Position numbers and translations under genes: made by a program. From assembly GCA_963555705.1 (NCBI GenBank), contig OY743183.1, positions 45,497,466 to 45,561,465 on the forward strand: a stretch of DNA of 64,000 bases. The letters run 5' to 3'. The stretch is from Ligustrum vulgare (lineage: Eukaryota > Streptophyta > Magnoliopsida > Lamiales > Oleaceae). Within the stretch, counting starts at the first letter, position 1, and every line of letters begins with the position of its first letter. The notes under the pieces are model-generated. The model ran no database searches. It saw only the letters and a program-made list of their open reading frames with translations, and was not told the origin of the DNA. This document shows, one piece after another, positions 1 through 10,673 of this stretch.

Positions 1-393
1 TATATTCTTCAAATGATAAATAGAATGAAGAGTTTGTGCTAACTCCAAGGTCTGGGAAAGTTTCCCATAAAAAAAGAGCCACAAATATACTCAATCGAAG
101 GGGTGATTCAAATCACAAAAATGACGTTCGGATGAAGCACTAATGGAAGCGTCCAAAGATGAGGACAATTCAAACATGAATAACAAAAATGAATTTTTTC
201 AAAAGAAAGTGACTATTTTCCACATAAGAAAAAAGGAAAGAAATCACAAAGGTATTCAATCAAGGGGTGGTTCAAACAACAAGCTCTTCTGATATTCAAG
301 CGAGGCTCCAATTAAAACGTCCAAAGGAGAGAATGGTTCAAAACGAAAGTAGAAAAGATGAAATTCTTCTAAGGGTTCCAATTTTTATTTCAT
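1..393. other. Non-coding flank with a diverged internal direct repeat
   Basis: No coding region is seen. A segment near 70-180 recurs in diverged form near 245-345: both carry a CACAAA..TATTCAATC..AGGGGTG.TTCAAA core followed by a GCGTCCAAAG or ACGTCCAAAG word. This resembles the non-coding part of an old repeat into which the copia element at 399-5588 inserted. Its family is not recognised. Confidence 0.4.
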
Positions 394-398
394 CAATG

Positions 399-904
399 TG
401 TTAGGAAAGGCGTGGATCACGTTGGTCAACAAGTATAGTGGAATTGAGAAAATGCGGTTAAATGGAACACAAGTATTTACGTGGTTCACCAATAATGGCT
501 ACGTCCACGGGCAAGTATAGGAGGATTTCACTATAGTAGGAGAATTATAACAACCTTCTCTCTAAATACAAGGAGATAACAATATTTAACCTCTCTTGTA
601 ATAGGAGAAAACAAGGTAGGAAAATACTTAGGAGAAAACAATTTATTTCTCTCTAATTTTCTCTCTACTCACAAATGTTTCTCTCTACTATTTTCCTCTC
701 TACTTGGTGCATTTTCCATTGAGGTTTTGCCCTCTATTTATAGGAAAAGTTTGGACAAAAAATCAACAATGGAAGGAATAAAATAGGTGTGAACATATGA
801 GGATTGTAGGCTAATGGTGGCTTACCAAATAGGTGTGAACATAGACTAAATTGTTGGCTAATGGTGGCTTACCAAATTCAACAAAAATGTCTTTATTTTC
901 CACA
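399..904 (-). repeat. 3' LTR of the copia element
   Basis: 506 bp, with TG...CA ends. It lacks a 13-bp block present in the partner LTR at 5070-5588 (near 5365). On the minus strand a TATA-type box (TATAAATAG, about 734-742) fits the U3/R promoter. The internal side is bordered by the polypurine tract. Confidence 0.95.
734..742 (-). promoter_or_regulatory. LTR TATA box
   Basis: The plus strand reads CTATTTATA, which is TATAAATAG on the minus strand, in the direction of element transcription. The same word is in the other LTR. Its position within the LTR is as expected for the retrotransposon promoter. Confidence 0.6.
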
Positions 905-916
905 TTTCTCCCACTT
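905..916 (-). other. Polypurine tract of the copia element
   Basis: Directly inside the 3' LTR. The minus strand reads AAGTGGGAGAAA immediately before the LTR. This is the usual plus-strand DNA primer site. Confidence 0.8.
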
Positions 917-972
917 AAAGTCACTTTTGTTGCAACCTGCCATCCTTCCCACACTTGCCATTCTCATGCTGC

Positions 973-3690
973 TTATGCTTCTGCTAGGCCGATAGAGGAT
1001 CGGCTCCATGTGAACTTATCAGTGTTGATCGGCTTTGTGAACATATCCGCTAGGTTGTCCTCCGTATGGATCTTCTGGATATCCACACTTCCTTCTTCCA
1101 CCTTCTCTCGTACAAAGTGATATTGTACTCTAATATGTTTCGTCCTTGAATGAAATGCTGGATTCTTTGCTAAGTGCAAAGCACTCTGACTATCACAAAA
1201 TAGAGAAATCTTCTCTTGTTTGTGTCCGAGTTCTTCCATTAACATTTGCAACCATATTGCCTCTTTGATAGCTTGTGTAGCCGCCACATATTCTGCTTCC
1301 GTCGTAGAAGTAGCCACGATAGACTGCAGTTTTGAATCCCAGCTTACAGCTCCTCCAGCAAGAGTAAACACATATCCAGTGGTGGACTTGCTTTTATCAG
1401 GATCACCTGCATAATCTGAATCTACATAGCCTCTAACATTAAATTCTGATCCTCCATAGCATAATGCAACATTTGAGGTACCCTTGACATATCTTAGGAT
1501 CCTCTTCACCATATTCCAATGCTCTCTACCAGGATTTTCCATATATCGGCTGACCGCTCCCACTGCTTGTGCAATGTCTGGTCTTGTACAAATCATAGCA
1601 AACATTAGGCTACCCACTGCTGATGCATACGGTACTCGAGACATCTCCATCCTCTCCGCTTCACTGCTAGGACTCATACTTGAGGATAACTTGAAATTAA
1701 TAGGAAGAGGGGTAGAAATTGGCTTACAATCTTGCATATTGAAGCGTCGCAAGATTTTCTTCAAGTAGTTCTTCTGACTAAGCCAAATCTTCCTATTATT
1801 TCTGTCTCGGTGAATTTGCATCCCTAGAATCTTGTTTGCGGCTCCCAAGTCCTTCATTTCAAACTCCCTAGCCAACTGTGCCTTCAAATCTTTGAGACAA
1901 TCTTTGTTGGGGCCTGCTACCAACATGTCGTCAACATACAACAGCAAGATAATGAAATTACCATCACCAAATCTCTTGCAATAAGCACAAGGATCTGCAC
2001 TAAGTCTGTTGTATCCAAGGCTCATGATGAAGGAATCAAATCTCTTATACCAACACCTCGGCGCCTGTTTGAGACCGTATAGAGATTTGTTCAACCTGCA
2101 AACCAAGTTCTCTTTTCCTTTTTCTTCAAAACCTTCTGGTTGGAGCATACAAATTTCTTCTTCAAGCTCACCATGAAGAAATGCAGTTTTCACATCTAAC
2201 TGCTCCAGGTGCAAGTCTAATGTAGCACACATCGCCAATAATACTCGAACTGTCGTGAGTCGAACAACAGGAGAGAATATTTCGTTGAAGTCAATGCCTT
2301 CTTTCTGAGCATATCCCTTTACCACCAGTCTAGCACGATACCGCTCCACTTGGTTATTTCCATCACGTTTGATCTTGTAGACCCATTTATTTCCAATGGC
2401 TTTCCTTCCTTGTGGTAGCGAAACAAGATCCCATGTCTTGTTTTTATGAAGAGCCTCAATTTCTTCCTGCATAGCTTCCATCCACTGCGAAACTTCTTGA
2501 CTATTTAAAGCCTCATGGAAAGTTGATGGCTCTCCATCCTCCGTCAGTAGACAGTATGCAACATTGCTCTCCATAATGTACTCAGAGTGCCAAGCTGGTT
2601 CTTTCCTCTCCCGAGTTGATCGTCTGATTTCAGGAACTGTAAACTCAGCTTGTTCTCCTTCTTCATGCTCCGGTGCTGCTTCAGAAGAATCCCAGACTTC
2701 TTGTTCTTCTCTATTTTCAACTTCAACTTCAACCGTAGTAGTTTCTGGCTCTTTGAAAGTGCTATCATTTTCTTGTACCTTGCCTTCCGTGAATATCACG
2801 TCTCTGCTGATTATCACCTTGTGGGCAGTGGGATCCCACAGGCGGTACCCCTTGATTCCATCAGCATACCCCAAGAAAATGCATTTTCTGGATTTTGAAT
2901 CCAACTTTGATGTTTCCCGGGCATTGTACATAACGTACACAGGACTTCCAAAGACATGTAAGTGAGAATAATCGGCTGGCTTCCCTATCCACATCTCCAT
3001 CGGCGTCTTCAGATCAATCGCGGTTGATGGTGACCGGTTGATCACATAACAGGCGGTTTTGACTGCTTCAGCCCAAAATGATTTAGCTAACCCTGCAGTT
3101 CTCAACATTGCTCTCGTTCTTTCTAACAATGTTCTGTTCATCCGCTCTGCCACTCCATTTTGTTGTGGAGTATATGCCGTCGTGAAATGTCTTTTAATAC
3201 CTTCTTGTTGACAAAAAATATTAAATTCATTACCAGTATATTCTCCTCCATTGTCCGTCCTCAAACACTTGATCTTCTTCTCAGATTCAAGTTCTACCCG
3301 CGCTTTGTAGATTTTGAAGACTTCGAACACATCAGCCTTCTTCTTGATTGGATACACCCAACATCTCCTGGAGTAATCATCAATAAATGATACAAAATAT
3401 TTTGCACCTCCTAGGGACATAACCGGTGCTTGCCAAACATCAGAATGAACCAATTCCAAGATAGCTTTACTTCTAGTAGTAGAAGTGCCAAACTTCAATC
3501 TGTGCTGCTTACTAGTGACACAATGCTCACAAAAGGGTAATGATACCTTTTTGAGCCCTGGAAGAAGATCTTGTTCAGAGAGAATTTTCAAACCACGTTC
3601 AGACATGTGGCCAAGTTTGCGGTGCCACATCATTGTTAATTCTTCTGCTGAACCTGCCGATGCAACAGATGCTTCTCCTTCTTGTAGAGA
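973..3690 (-). CDS. pol: Copia pol: integrase, reverse transcriptase, RNase H (frameshifted from gag-protease)
   Basis: The open stretch of 886 codons ends at 973. Coding similarity extends a little upstream of its first Met (3633) to about 3690, where a frameshift joins it to the preceding piece. In order: the integrase His/Cys finger (WHRKLGH ... CEHC); the integrase core with HSDVW, TDNGGEY and the acidic residue in PQQNGVAER; reverse transcriptase with SPVVR, LDVKTAFLHG, LYGLKQAPR and the catalytic YVDDM; and RNase H with DSDYAGD, STTEAEY and the C-terminal RTKHI motif. It would integrate and copy the element in virus-like particles. No stop lies inside these domains, so damage is confined to the protease-integrase linker. 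Confidence 0.95.
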   Translation of the reverse strand, partial: SLQEGEASVASAGSAEELTMMWHRKLGHMSERGLKILSEQDLLPGLKKVSLPFCEHCVTSKQHRLKFGTSTTRSKAILELVHSDVWQAPVMSLGGAKYFVSFIDDYSRRCWVYPIKKKADVFEVFKIYKARVELESEKKIKCLRTDNGGEYTGNEFNIFCQQEGIKRHFTTAYTPQQNGVAERMNRTLLERTRAMLRTAGLAKSFWAEAVKTACYVINRSPSTAIDLKTPMEMWIGKPADYSHLHVFGSPVYVMYNARETSKLDSKSRKCIFLGYADGIKGYRLWDPTAHKVIISRDVIFTEGKVQENDSTFKEPETTTVEVEVENREEQEVWDSSEAAPEHEEGEQAEFTVPEIRRSTRERKEPAWHSEYIMESNVAYCLLTEDGEPSTFHEALNSQEVSQWMEAMQEEIEALHKNKTWDLVSLPQGRKAIGNKWVYKIKRDGNNQVERYRARLVVKGYAQKEGIDFNEIFSPVVRLTTVRVLLAMCATLDLHLEQLDVKTAFLHGELEEEICMLQPEGFEEKGKENLVCRLNKSLYGLKQAPRCWYKRFDSFIMSLGYNRLSADPCAYCKRFGDGNFIILLLYVDDMLVAGPNKDCLKDLKAQLAREFEMKDLGAANKILGMQIHRDRNNRKIWLSQKNYLKKILRRFNMQDCKPISTPLPINFKLSSSMSPSSEAERMEMSRVPYASAVGSLMFAMICTRPDIAQAVGAVSRYMENPGREHWNMVKRILRYVKGTSNVALCYGGSEFNVRGYVDSDYAGDPDKSKSTTGYVFTLAGGAVSWDSKLQSIVATSTTEAEYVAATQAIKEAIWLQMLMEELGHKQEKISLFCDSQSALHLAKNPAFHSRTKHIRVQYHFVREKVEEGSVDIQKIHTEDNLADMFTKPINTDKFTWSRSSIGLAEA

Positions 3691-3824
3691 TCTCCTTTAA
3701 GCATGTACAGATTTGCAGCTATCTTTTCTGCTTTCATCACTACAAGCGCGCCTTTGACTATTTTCATAGTCCCAGCTTGAACATGAGTTTTGCACCCAAT
3801 GCTATCTAGTTGTCCCAAAGACAA
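3636..3824 (-). pseudogene. Protease-integrase linker of the copia polyprotein, out of frame on both sides
   Basis: A 62-codon piece beginning LGQLDSIG, which in Tnt1-type elements lies between protease and the integrase finger. It is cut off upstream by one extra A in an A-run (minus strand; T-run 3829-3834 on plus), and downstream by a second indel near 3690. After that indel another frame continues through residues EGEASVASAG to the integrase finger. Two single-base indels are the simplest explanation. Confidence 0.8.
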
Positions 3825-4911
3825 TAGATTTTTTCTTCAAGCCCTTTACGTGCCGAACCTCCTTGATAGTGCAAATTGTACCATCATACATTTTTAATTT
3901 GATAGTACCAATACCAATGGTCTCCAAAGCATGATCATTTCCCATAAACACTGAACCTCCCGAGATGTGTTCATATTGATGGAACCATTCTCTCCTTGGT
4001 GTCATGTGCCATGTCGCTCCTGAATCGATGAGCCAGACATCGGTGAAATGCTTTCTGCCTTCAACAACAGTCGTTGCCTCGCTGTATAAAATTTCGCCAT
4101 CATATGAGGTGCTTGCTACACAACCCTGAGCTTTTGGTATCTCATGTGCCTTCCCTTTGGCTTCTTCATTCCTCTTAAGACTCCAACAATCCCTTTTTAA
4201 GTGCCCTTTCTTGCCACAGTAATGACACTTGGCATTCTTCTTACTTCTGGATTTAGATCTACCTTGGGTATGACTCCCACTGGAGCCACGTTCCGTTGAT
4301 CTCCCTCTCATCACCGTCAAGGCTTCCGCCTGCTGTGAACTAGATAGTCTGTCCTCCTTGTTCTTGCGCCGACTTTCCTCTTCAAGAACCGCAGATGCAA
4401 TATCATCGAAGACTAGATCTTCTATGTTGTTAGTTAAGTTGATGATGAGTTGATCATACGAATCTGGTAGACTTTGAAGTAGAATTTCAGCACGTTCGCC
4501 TTCCTCTATTTTATGGCCCATTGATGTGAGCTGTGAAAATAGAGTGTTGAGGGTGTTGATGTGGTCTGTCACTGTAGTTGACTCCATCATCCGAAGGGTG
4601 TAAAGCCGTCTCTTTAGGAAAATTTTGTTGTGTAATGACTTGGCCTCGTACAGCTTCGTTAGGGTGTCCCATATCTCATTTGCTGTTTTCCTTTCCGCCA
4701 CACTTGACAATACTCCATCAGCTAGTGCTAAGTGCAGATTAGCAATTGCATTGCTATCCATCTCGTTCCACTTGCCATCGTCAGTGATATCCGCGGGTCT
4801 CTCTCCAATTGCCGCCAAACAGTTATCTTTTCTCAAAACTGCTTTTATTCTCATTTTCCATAACGAGAAATTGTTCCCATTGAACTTTTCAACCTCATAC
4901 TTTGCTGCCAT
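3802..4911 (-). CDS. gag: Copia Gag and protease
   Basis: 369 codons starting MAAKYEVEKFNG. The N-terminal copia Gag domain (W..W spacing, residues about 5-200) is followed by a CCHC zinc knuckle, CHYCGKKGHLKRDC, near residue 230, and by the retropepsin motif WLIDSGATWHM near residue 295. The frame is lost at an A-run about 25 codons before the expected continuation. The product would be nucleocapsid plus the aspartic protease that processes the polyprotein. Confidence 0.95.
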   Translation of the reverse strand: MAAKYEVEKFNGNNFSLWKMRIKAVLRKDNCLAAIGERPADITDDGKWNEMDSNAIANLHLALADGVLSSVAERKTANEIWDTLTKLYEAKSLHNKIFLKRRLYTLRMMESTTVTDHINTLNTLFSQLTSMGHKIEEGERAEILLQSLPDSYDQLIINLTNNIEDLVFDDIASAVLEEESRRKNKEDRLSSSQQAEALTVMRGRSTERGSSGSHTQGRSKSRSKKNAKCHYCGKKGHLKRDCWSLKRNEEAKGKAHEIPKAQGCVASTSYDGEILYSEATTVVEGRKHFTDVWLIDSGATWHMTPRREWFHQYEHISGGSVFMGNDHALETIGIGTIKLKMYDGTICTIKEVRHVKGLKKKSIVFGTTR

Positions 4912-5051
4912 TTTTGTTCACGACTTGGTAATAATACCGAGTGATAGTGAACACCGACCCTACGCAAAACAATCTCAAGAATTCTTTTCTGATGTGGAAG
5001 ATCAGTCAAGGCTGCAACCACAGAGCATACTAAGAATTTCAAAAGATGTAA

Positions 5052-5069
5052 CCAGGCTCTGATACCACT
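5052..5069 (-). other. Primer-binding site (initiator Met-tRNA)
   Basis: The minus strand directly after the 5' LTR reads AGTGGTATCAGAGCCTGG, the standard complement of the 3' end of plant initiator Met-tRNA. It fixes both the LTR edge and the orientation. Confidence 0.93.
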
Positions 5070-5588
5070 TGTTAGGAAAGGCGTGGATCACGTTGGTCAA
5101 CAAGTATAGTGGAATTGAGAAAATGCGGTTAAATGGAACACAAGTATTTACGTGGTTCACCAATAATGGCTACGTCCACGGGCAAGTATAGGAGGATTTC
5201 ACTATAGTAGGAGAATTATAACAACCTTCTCTCTAAATACAAGGAGATAACAATATTTAACCTCTCTTGTAATAGGAGAAAACAAGGTAGGAAAATACTT
5301 AGGAGAAAACAATTTATTTCTCTCTAATTTTCTCTCTACTCACAAATGTTTCTCTCTACTATTTTCACTCTCTATTTTCCTCTCTACTTGGTGCATTTTC
5401 CATTGAGGTTTTGCCCTCTATTTATAGGAAAAGTTTGGACAAAAAATTAACAATGGAAGGAATAAAATAGGTGTGAACATATGAGGATTGTAGGCTAATG
5501 GTGGCTTACCAAATAGGTGTGAACATAGACTAAATTGTTGGCTAATGGTGGCTTACCAAATTCAACAAAAATGTCTTTATTTTCCACA
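5070..5588 (-). repeat. 5' LTR of the copia element
   Basis: 519 bp, nearly identical to 399-904. It carries an extra 13 bp near 5365, where an ACTCTCTATTTTC-type unit is duplicated, and one visible substitution. Confidence 0.95.
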
Positions 5589-5593
5589 CAATG

Positions 5594-6302
5594 AACAAGT
5601 AATATCACAAATATGAGAACATGGAGAAAATAAATTTTGAAAGTATAAAATAATTGGGCCTCTTAAAACCAAATTTGGATATTACTGAACGATCAATACA
5701 TGCAAATGTGGATGCCAAGAAAGAATTTCTTAGTACGTAGGTCAAATGAAATTCTCGAGATAATCAAAGATTTAGCATCCAGTACTTATAGTATGCGTAA
5801 CAAATGATCACTTATGATGAGAAGTATAATGGACTAGAGGTATCAAAAGTGATTCACAAGAATTCAAGACTTAAAAGTTCAATAGGCATCGTAAGTGGTT
5901 TACAATAATCCAAGGTTAGAAGTTACATATTTAGATGTCCCTGCCTTTCCTCGAGATCTTTTCTCATTCAAACAAAAAGCAGAAAAAGTCATACTATTTT
6001 GATATCTGATGACTGATTTCTATGGATAGTAACGACAAATAGAAAGGTGAACTTATCTCAATTTATTGTGAATGGGATGATTTCGCTGTTTACCGACTTC
6101 AAATCTGAAAAGCTTTTTGGTTAGCAAAGTGGTTATGGCAAGAAGAGTAAAGTTTCGAGAGGAAGATTTTTTCAAGATACTTGAGTGTTTTTGTTGCAAA
6201 AGCTCTCTGATTAAAGTATTTCTAGATGTGCAATTTCGATAAAGCTTAAACTATAATTTAAGTCGGTCAAACATACTTTGTATCCACGTACACGTTTCAT
6301 AG
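5594..6302. other. Non-coding spacer
   Basis: No coding region, repeat partner or terminal structure recognised. It continues the repeat-like flank interrupted by the copia element, and ends at the catag target-site duplication of the next element (6298-6302). Confidence 0.4.
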
Positions 6303-7194
6303 TGTTGAATAATCCAACCTCACAAAACACTAAGTAATCGAGATTAATCAATAATACAGCGGAAGAAAACAATATGATTAGCAACGTAATTGAATCAATA
6401 CATAAGCAATAAAACAAGGCAAGTAAAAACTCCCTTTTTAACCGAAGTAGCAGACTGCAGAGGGTGAAAACGAGGGCTCAAATTCAGCCCAATCCTCACA
6501 ATGGTAACACCACTACACACGGCTAGAGAACACTCCAAGACAACCCCAACACCGGCCAAAACCCACTGCCAACACACCTCCCACAACCACGAACCGGGCT
6601 GCACAAAGTAAACCCAACAAACACGGTCACAACAGCAAGAACCGAACAAAGGGATTGCACAGAGGAACCACAATAAGGAACCGAAACCAGCAAGGGCCGA
6701 ACACGGCCTGCCCAACGAGGAAGGTAGCGTGGGTCGCGGTTTACACCGCACTAGAGCACGAAAGCAAGAGCCAACACCCACGAAGAGGAGGGCAACGAGC
6801 AAGCCACGGGTGAGAGGTAAGGTAATGGTTTTCACAGAGAAAATAATCGGTATCTCACGAAGAGAAGAGGGCGCCGCACAAAGAGAGTGGAGAGGAAATG
6901 TCGAGAGAGTGATCTATCGAGCCAACGGGGGGAGGTGCGGGTAGATACAGGTTTAGGACTTAATTAGGGAAGCCCTAATTAAATGGGTCGTCTCCAAAGC
7001 CTACCCATCGAGTAACAGGGTCGAGACCCAATTAAAACCTCGACGTGGGCAGTAAATCTCTAAGCACGTGGGCTGCCTAATTGTGGATATTGGGCAATAC
7101 TTCGATCATGGGCCGAGGGCCTGCGAAGCTTAAAATCCGACACTGTGTATTATCATTGCCCCCGAGGTTTGATTGGGACCAAAAAATCTCAACA
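6303..7194 (-). repeat. 3' LTR of the gag-only copia element
   Basis: 892 bp, TG...CA ends. It contains about 26 bp (near 7018-7044) that are absent from the partner LTR. It also contains open frames, for example 6395-6835 on the minus strand, that recur in the other LTR and match no family I recognise; these are taken as LTR sequence, not genes. Confidence 0.92.
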
Positions 7195-7206
7195 AACCTC
7201 CACCTT
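7195..7206 (-). other. Polypurine tract
   Basis: The minus strand reads AAGGTGGAGGTT immediately before the 3' LTR. Position and composition fit the plus-strand primer of the gag-only element. Confidence 0.7.
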
Positions 7207-8313
7207 GGTTCCAATCGAACCTGCAACACCAAAACACCTAGTTTATTAGTTGCGCAAAACAGTTCCAAACGAATTAGAACTCAACATACCTTTTCCAATG
7301 TTTCACATTAGAAACATATCCCATACTTGCTAACAGTACTCACCAAAGGGCTAAGGTAAAACCTAAGAATACACTAAATCACAGCGAGCCAAACTATGCA
7401 TTTATATCACATTAGCAAGTAATACAACTTTAGACAAACAACACATGCTTTCTAAAGACAAATGTAAACAAATTACATTTCCACATGAGTCAATCAAGAG
7501 CATTTAATAACACAAAGTTATAGGTGACTCCACAAATGTGATGAGAGCACATCAAAGGCAAACAACAAATCTTTTCACCAAGTTCACATAAAGAACTTAA
7601 CATTAACACCAAGTTAATCAAACAAGGTCAACACAAGTAACAGATGCAAATGACCCCCAAGAAAAGATATAACCACAATTACCTCATTCCAAAACCGATG
7701 TAGCTCTCCTCTCATCACCATCTATGCTCACTAGATAACTCAACAATCACACCTAACTGGTAAACTACTAAAGATCCTAAGACAATGGATGTACCTCTAT
7801 CACATTCTCACTTCTTACCCAAAGAAGATAAAACTCGAATCTCCACCTCACCTAGAGATAATGAGAGCATCTTCCACCTAATCGAGATCCTCACAGATAG
7901 AGTTAAACAAGACATTTGACAACCTCACCTCTCGTGATTTACATGTCAAAACATACATCCCTTAGCATGTCACCAAATACACTCTTAGGCATCTAGTCTC
8001 AACATTACCGGCTAGCCCTCACTTCTAACACAACTACTGAATACCCATCCCACCGAGGGAATGACATCTGACACCTATTGTGAGAACACACATAGTATCA
8101 TAACCTCACACCAATACCCAACCACCATTCATGTAACCATATTATACACAAAATAACATATCACACTCAAATTCATGCAAATGTTGAATCAACGCAAATG
8201 AAATGCAACATAAAGAATGCAACCGAATAAAGTGACCACACACATGCAAAAGGGTAAAAAATCAAACAGATGAACACAATTATTCAGTAGTAACTACTAG
8301 TGAGATAAGAGCA
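7207..8313 (-). other. Non-coding 3' internal region of the gag-only element
   Basis: Where pol would lie in a complete copia element there are about 1.1 kb without protease, integrase or polymerase motifs on either strand. I see no fossil of these domains, so the region was replaced or lost, not just mutated. Confidence 0.6.
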
Positions 8314-9144
8314 TCAATAAACTCTACTCGGATCACCTTCCGAGTAAGTAACTAAATTGATCCCATTTCTATCCCCGTCTCCTATTTTGTTTTTCTCTCC
8401 AGGGCTGTCTCTCTTATAATGGCCAGACCTACCACAACCATAGCACTTCCTTCCCTTCGCCTTACCCTGTGACTTAAAACTACTTCCACCCTTCCATCTA
8501 TCACCCTCATTGTTTGAGTCACCTCTATTTTTACCACGCACACCTCGCATCATGTGGATCTCACCACTACCCCTCTCATCTCTTTCAGCTTTCACCTCCC
8601 TCTGCCTACTTTTCAAGGAATCAATGACAATTTCAGGTGTAAGAGTATCCCTCCCATATTTTATAGCATTCTTAACCTCTTTATAAGTGTCAGGAATAGC
8701 ATTTAACAATATAACGACTTTATATTCTTCAGGTACTTTTTCACCACAGTTAGTGATGTCTTGCACAAGTTTATTAAAGATATCCAAGTTGTCATCTAAG
8801 TCCTTAGAGGGATCAATTTTGAAACTGAAAAAACTTTCAAGCAAGTAAAGCTTATTAGGAGTAGACTTTGACACATAAAGCTCTTCCAATTTGTCCCAAA
8901 GTTCTTTAGTGGTATCATGTTTACCCACTTTACGCAAAACAGAGCCAGATAGATGCAAAATGATAGAAGTGTATGCGAGTTCATCAAAATCCTTTTTCTC
9001 ATCGGCAGTCACAGTATTTGGGAAAGAATTGTCAATAGCTTTTGAAATCTTTTGTTGTACCAAAATACCTTTCATTTTCTGTTGCTATATAGAAAAATCA
9101 CCTTTACCATCGAAGATGTTCAATTCAAAACAATGTGCAGACAT
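8314..9144 (-). pseudogene. gag: Copia gag with one premature stop and an altered zinc knuckle
   Basis: The frame opens at the Met at 9142-9144 (MSAHCFELNIFDGKGDFSI), meets a TAG at 9085-9087 where copia Gag proteins normally have Trp (FSxW), and then runs 253 codons from 9075 to the stop at 8314. The rest is a typical Gag with regularly spaced hydrophobic helices and a zinc knuckle CYGCGRSGHYKRDSPG near residue 212, in which the last zinc-binding Cys is Ser. A TGG-to-TAG change is the simplest explanation for the stop. Other family members may be intact. The short reading frame from 9075 would lack the N-terminus. Confidence 0.85.
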
Positions 9145-9785
9145 CTTAACAAATAAGAAGCACACAACGCAATATAAGCACCACACGAAAATTCACACAG
9201 AAGATCCTAAAGGTCGCAATATACACCGTTCTAAATTCTCAGGATTCCGTGAGACTCAAGGATCTCAGGTCAAGGGAATTTTCAACACGGGAGTCTAGGT
9301 GACAGTTTTAATAATAATGCAACAAACAAAATAATATCAAAAGATATCACAAGACAAACAGCTATGAAAAACACAGGTAAAGTCAAATAATTCCTATAAC
9401 TAGCAACAGCAACCGCAAACCTAATGGTCACCCCACACGATGACCTGCTATTACTGGAATTTAAAAGTTTCAGCCAATTTACCAGAGCGGACTTTTCTGA
9501 GTCCGTAACATGGAGAGATGCGAAATTATTTATCGTTTTACGTTTTGCAATTAGCCAATTTTGAAGCGTAAATCAGCACCAAGCTCGAGAAACTCCAAAA
9601 TAGTGCCTAACCAACGAGAACGATAAAACACCAATTAAACGATAATTTTCAATCACAAAGAATTTGAAAATATAATTGGAACCAAATAATTTCGAACGAC
9701 AAAAAAAAAAAAAAAAAATTTCAGGGAACTAGAAAACTCAATCAATGAATTCCAGTATTGATTCAATTCGGCCAATCAAAGCCAC

Positions 9786-9803
9786 CAAGGCTCTGATACC
9801 AAT
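9786..9803 (-). other. Primer-binding site (initiator Met-tRNA)
   Basis: The minus strand next to the 5' LTR reads AATTGGTATCAGAGCCTT, a match to the plant initiator Met-tRNA 3' end after a two-base spacer. Confidence 0.88.
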
Positions 9804-10668
9804 TGTTAAATAATCCAACCTCGCAAAACACCAAGTAATCGAGTTTAATCAATAATACAGCGGAAGAAAACAATATGAATAACAACGTAATTGAATCAAT
9901 ACATAAGCAATAAAACAAGGCAAGTAAAAACTCCCTTTTTCACCGAAGTAGCAGACTGCAGAGGGTGAAAACGAGGGCTCAAATTCAGCCCAATCCCCAC
10001 AATGGTAACACCACTACACACAGCTAGAGAACACTCCAAGACAACCCCAACACCGGCCAAAACCCACTGCCAACACACCTCCCACAACCACGAATCGGAC
10101 TGCACAAAGTAAACCCAACAAACACGACCACAACAACAAGAACCGAACAAAGGGACTGCACAGAGGAACCACAATAAGGAACCGAAACCAGCAAGGGCCG
10201 AACACGGCCTGCCCAACGAGGAAGGTAGCGTGGGTCGCGGTTTACACCGCACTAGAGCACGAAAGCAAGAGCCAACACCCACGAAGAGGAGGGCAACGAG
10301 CAAGCCACGGGTGAGAGTTAAGGTAATGGTTTTCACAGAGAAAAGAATCGGTATCTCACGAAGAGAAGAGGGCGCCGCACCGAGAGAGTGGAGAGGAAAT
10401 GTCGAGAGAGTGATCTATCGAGCCAAAGGGGGGAGGTGTGGGTAGATATAGGTTTAGGACTTAATTAGGGAAGCCATAATTAAATGGGTCGTCTCCGAAG
10501 CCTACCCATCGAGCAACAAACGTGGACAGTAAATCTCTTAGCACGTGGGCTGCCTAATTGTGGAGATTGGGCAATACTTCGATTATGGACCGAGGGCCTA
10601 CGAAGCTTAAAATCCGACACTGTGTATCATTGCCCCCGAGGTTTGATTGGGACCAAAAAATCCCAACA
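9804..10668 (-). repeat. 5' LTR of the gag-only copia element
   Basis: 865 bp, highly similar to 6303-7194 apart from scattered substitutions and short deletions. Confidence 0.92.
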
Positions 10669-10673
10669 CATAG

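Larger units (their letters stand above)
399..5588 (-). mobile_element. Near-complete Ty1/copia LTR retrotransposon (Tnt1/Tork-like)
   Basis: A 5190-bp element with two LTRs (399-904 and 5070-5588), flanked on both sides by the 5-bp target-site duplication caatg (394-398 and 5589-5593). Read on the minus strand the order is 5' LTR, primer-binding site, gag, protease, integrase, reverse transcriptase, RNase H, polypurine tract, 3' LTR. Integrase before reverse transcriptase defines copia. The LTRs differ by one substitution that I can see and a 13-bp indel, which implies a recent insertion. The coding region carries two frameshifts between protease and integrase, so this copy probably makes no full polyprotein, although every domain is otherwise readable. 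Confidence 0.97.
6303..10668 (-). mobile_element. Gag-only non-autonomous copia retrotransposon (TR-GAG type)
   Basis: A 4366-bp element with LTRs at 6303-7194 and 9804-10668 and the exact 5-bp duplication catag on both sides (6298-6302 and 10669-10673). Between the LTRs are an initiator-Met primer site, a copia gag reading frame, a polypurine tract and about 1.8 kb of non-coding sequence. No protease, integrase, reverse transcriptase or RNase H is present, so movement would need enzymes from another element. The layout matches the class described in plants as terminal-repeat retrotransposons with a GAG domain. Confidence 0.92.

Noticed and set aside
6395..6835. 146-codon frame repeated at 9896-10336
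   Set aside because: It lies within the LTRs of the gag-only copia and is duplicated only because LTRs are; no recognisable domain.
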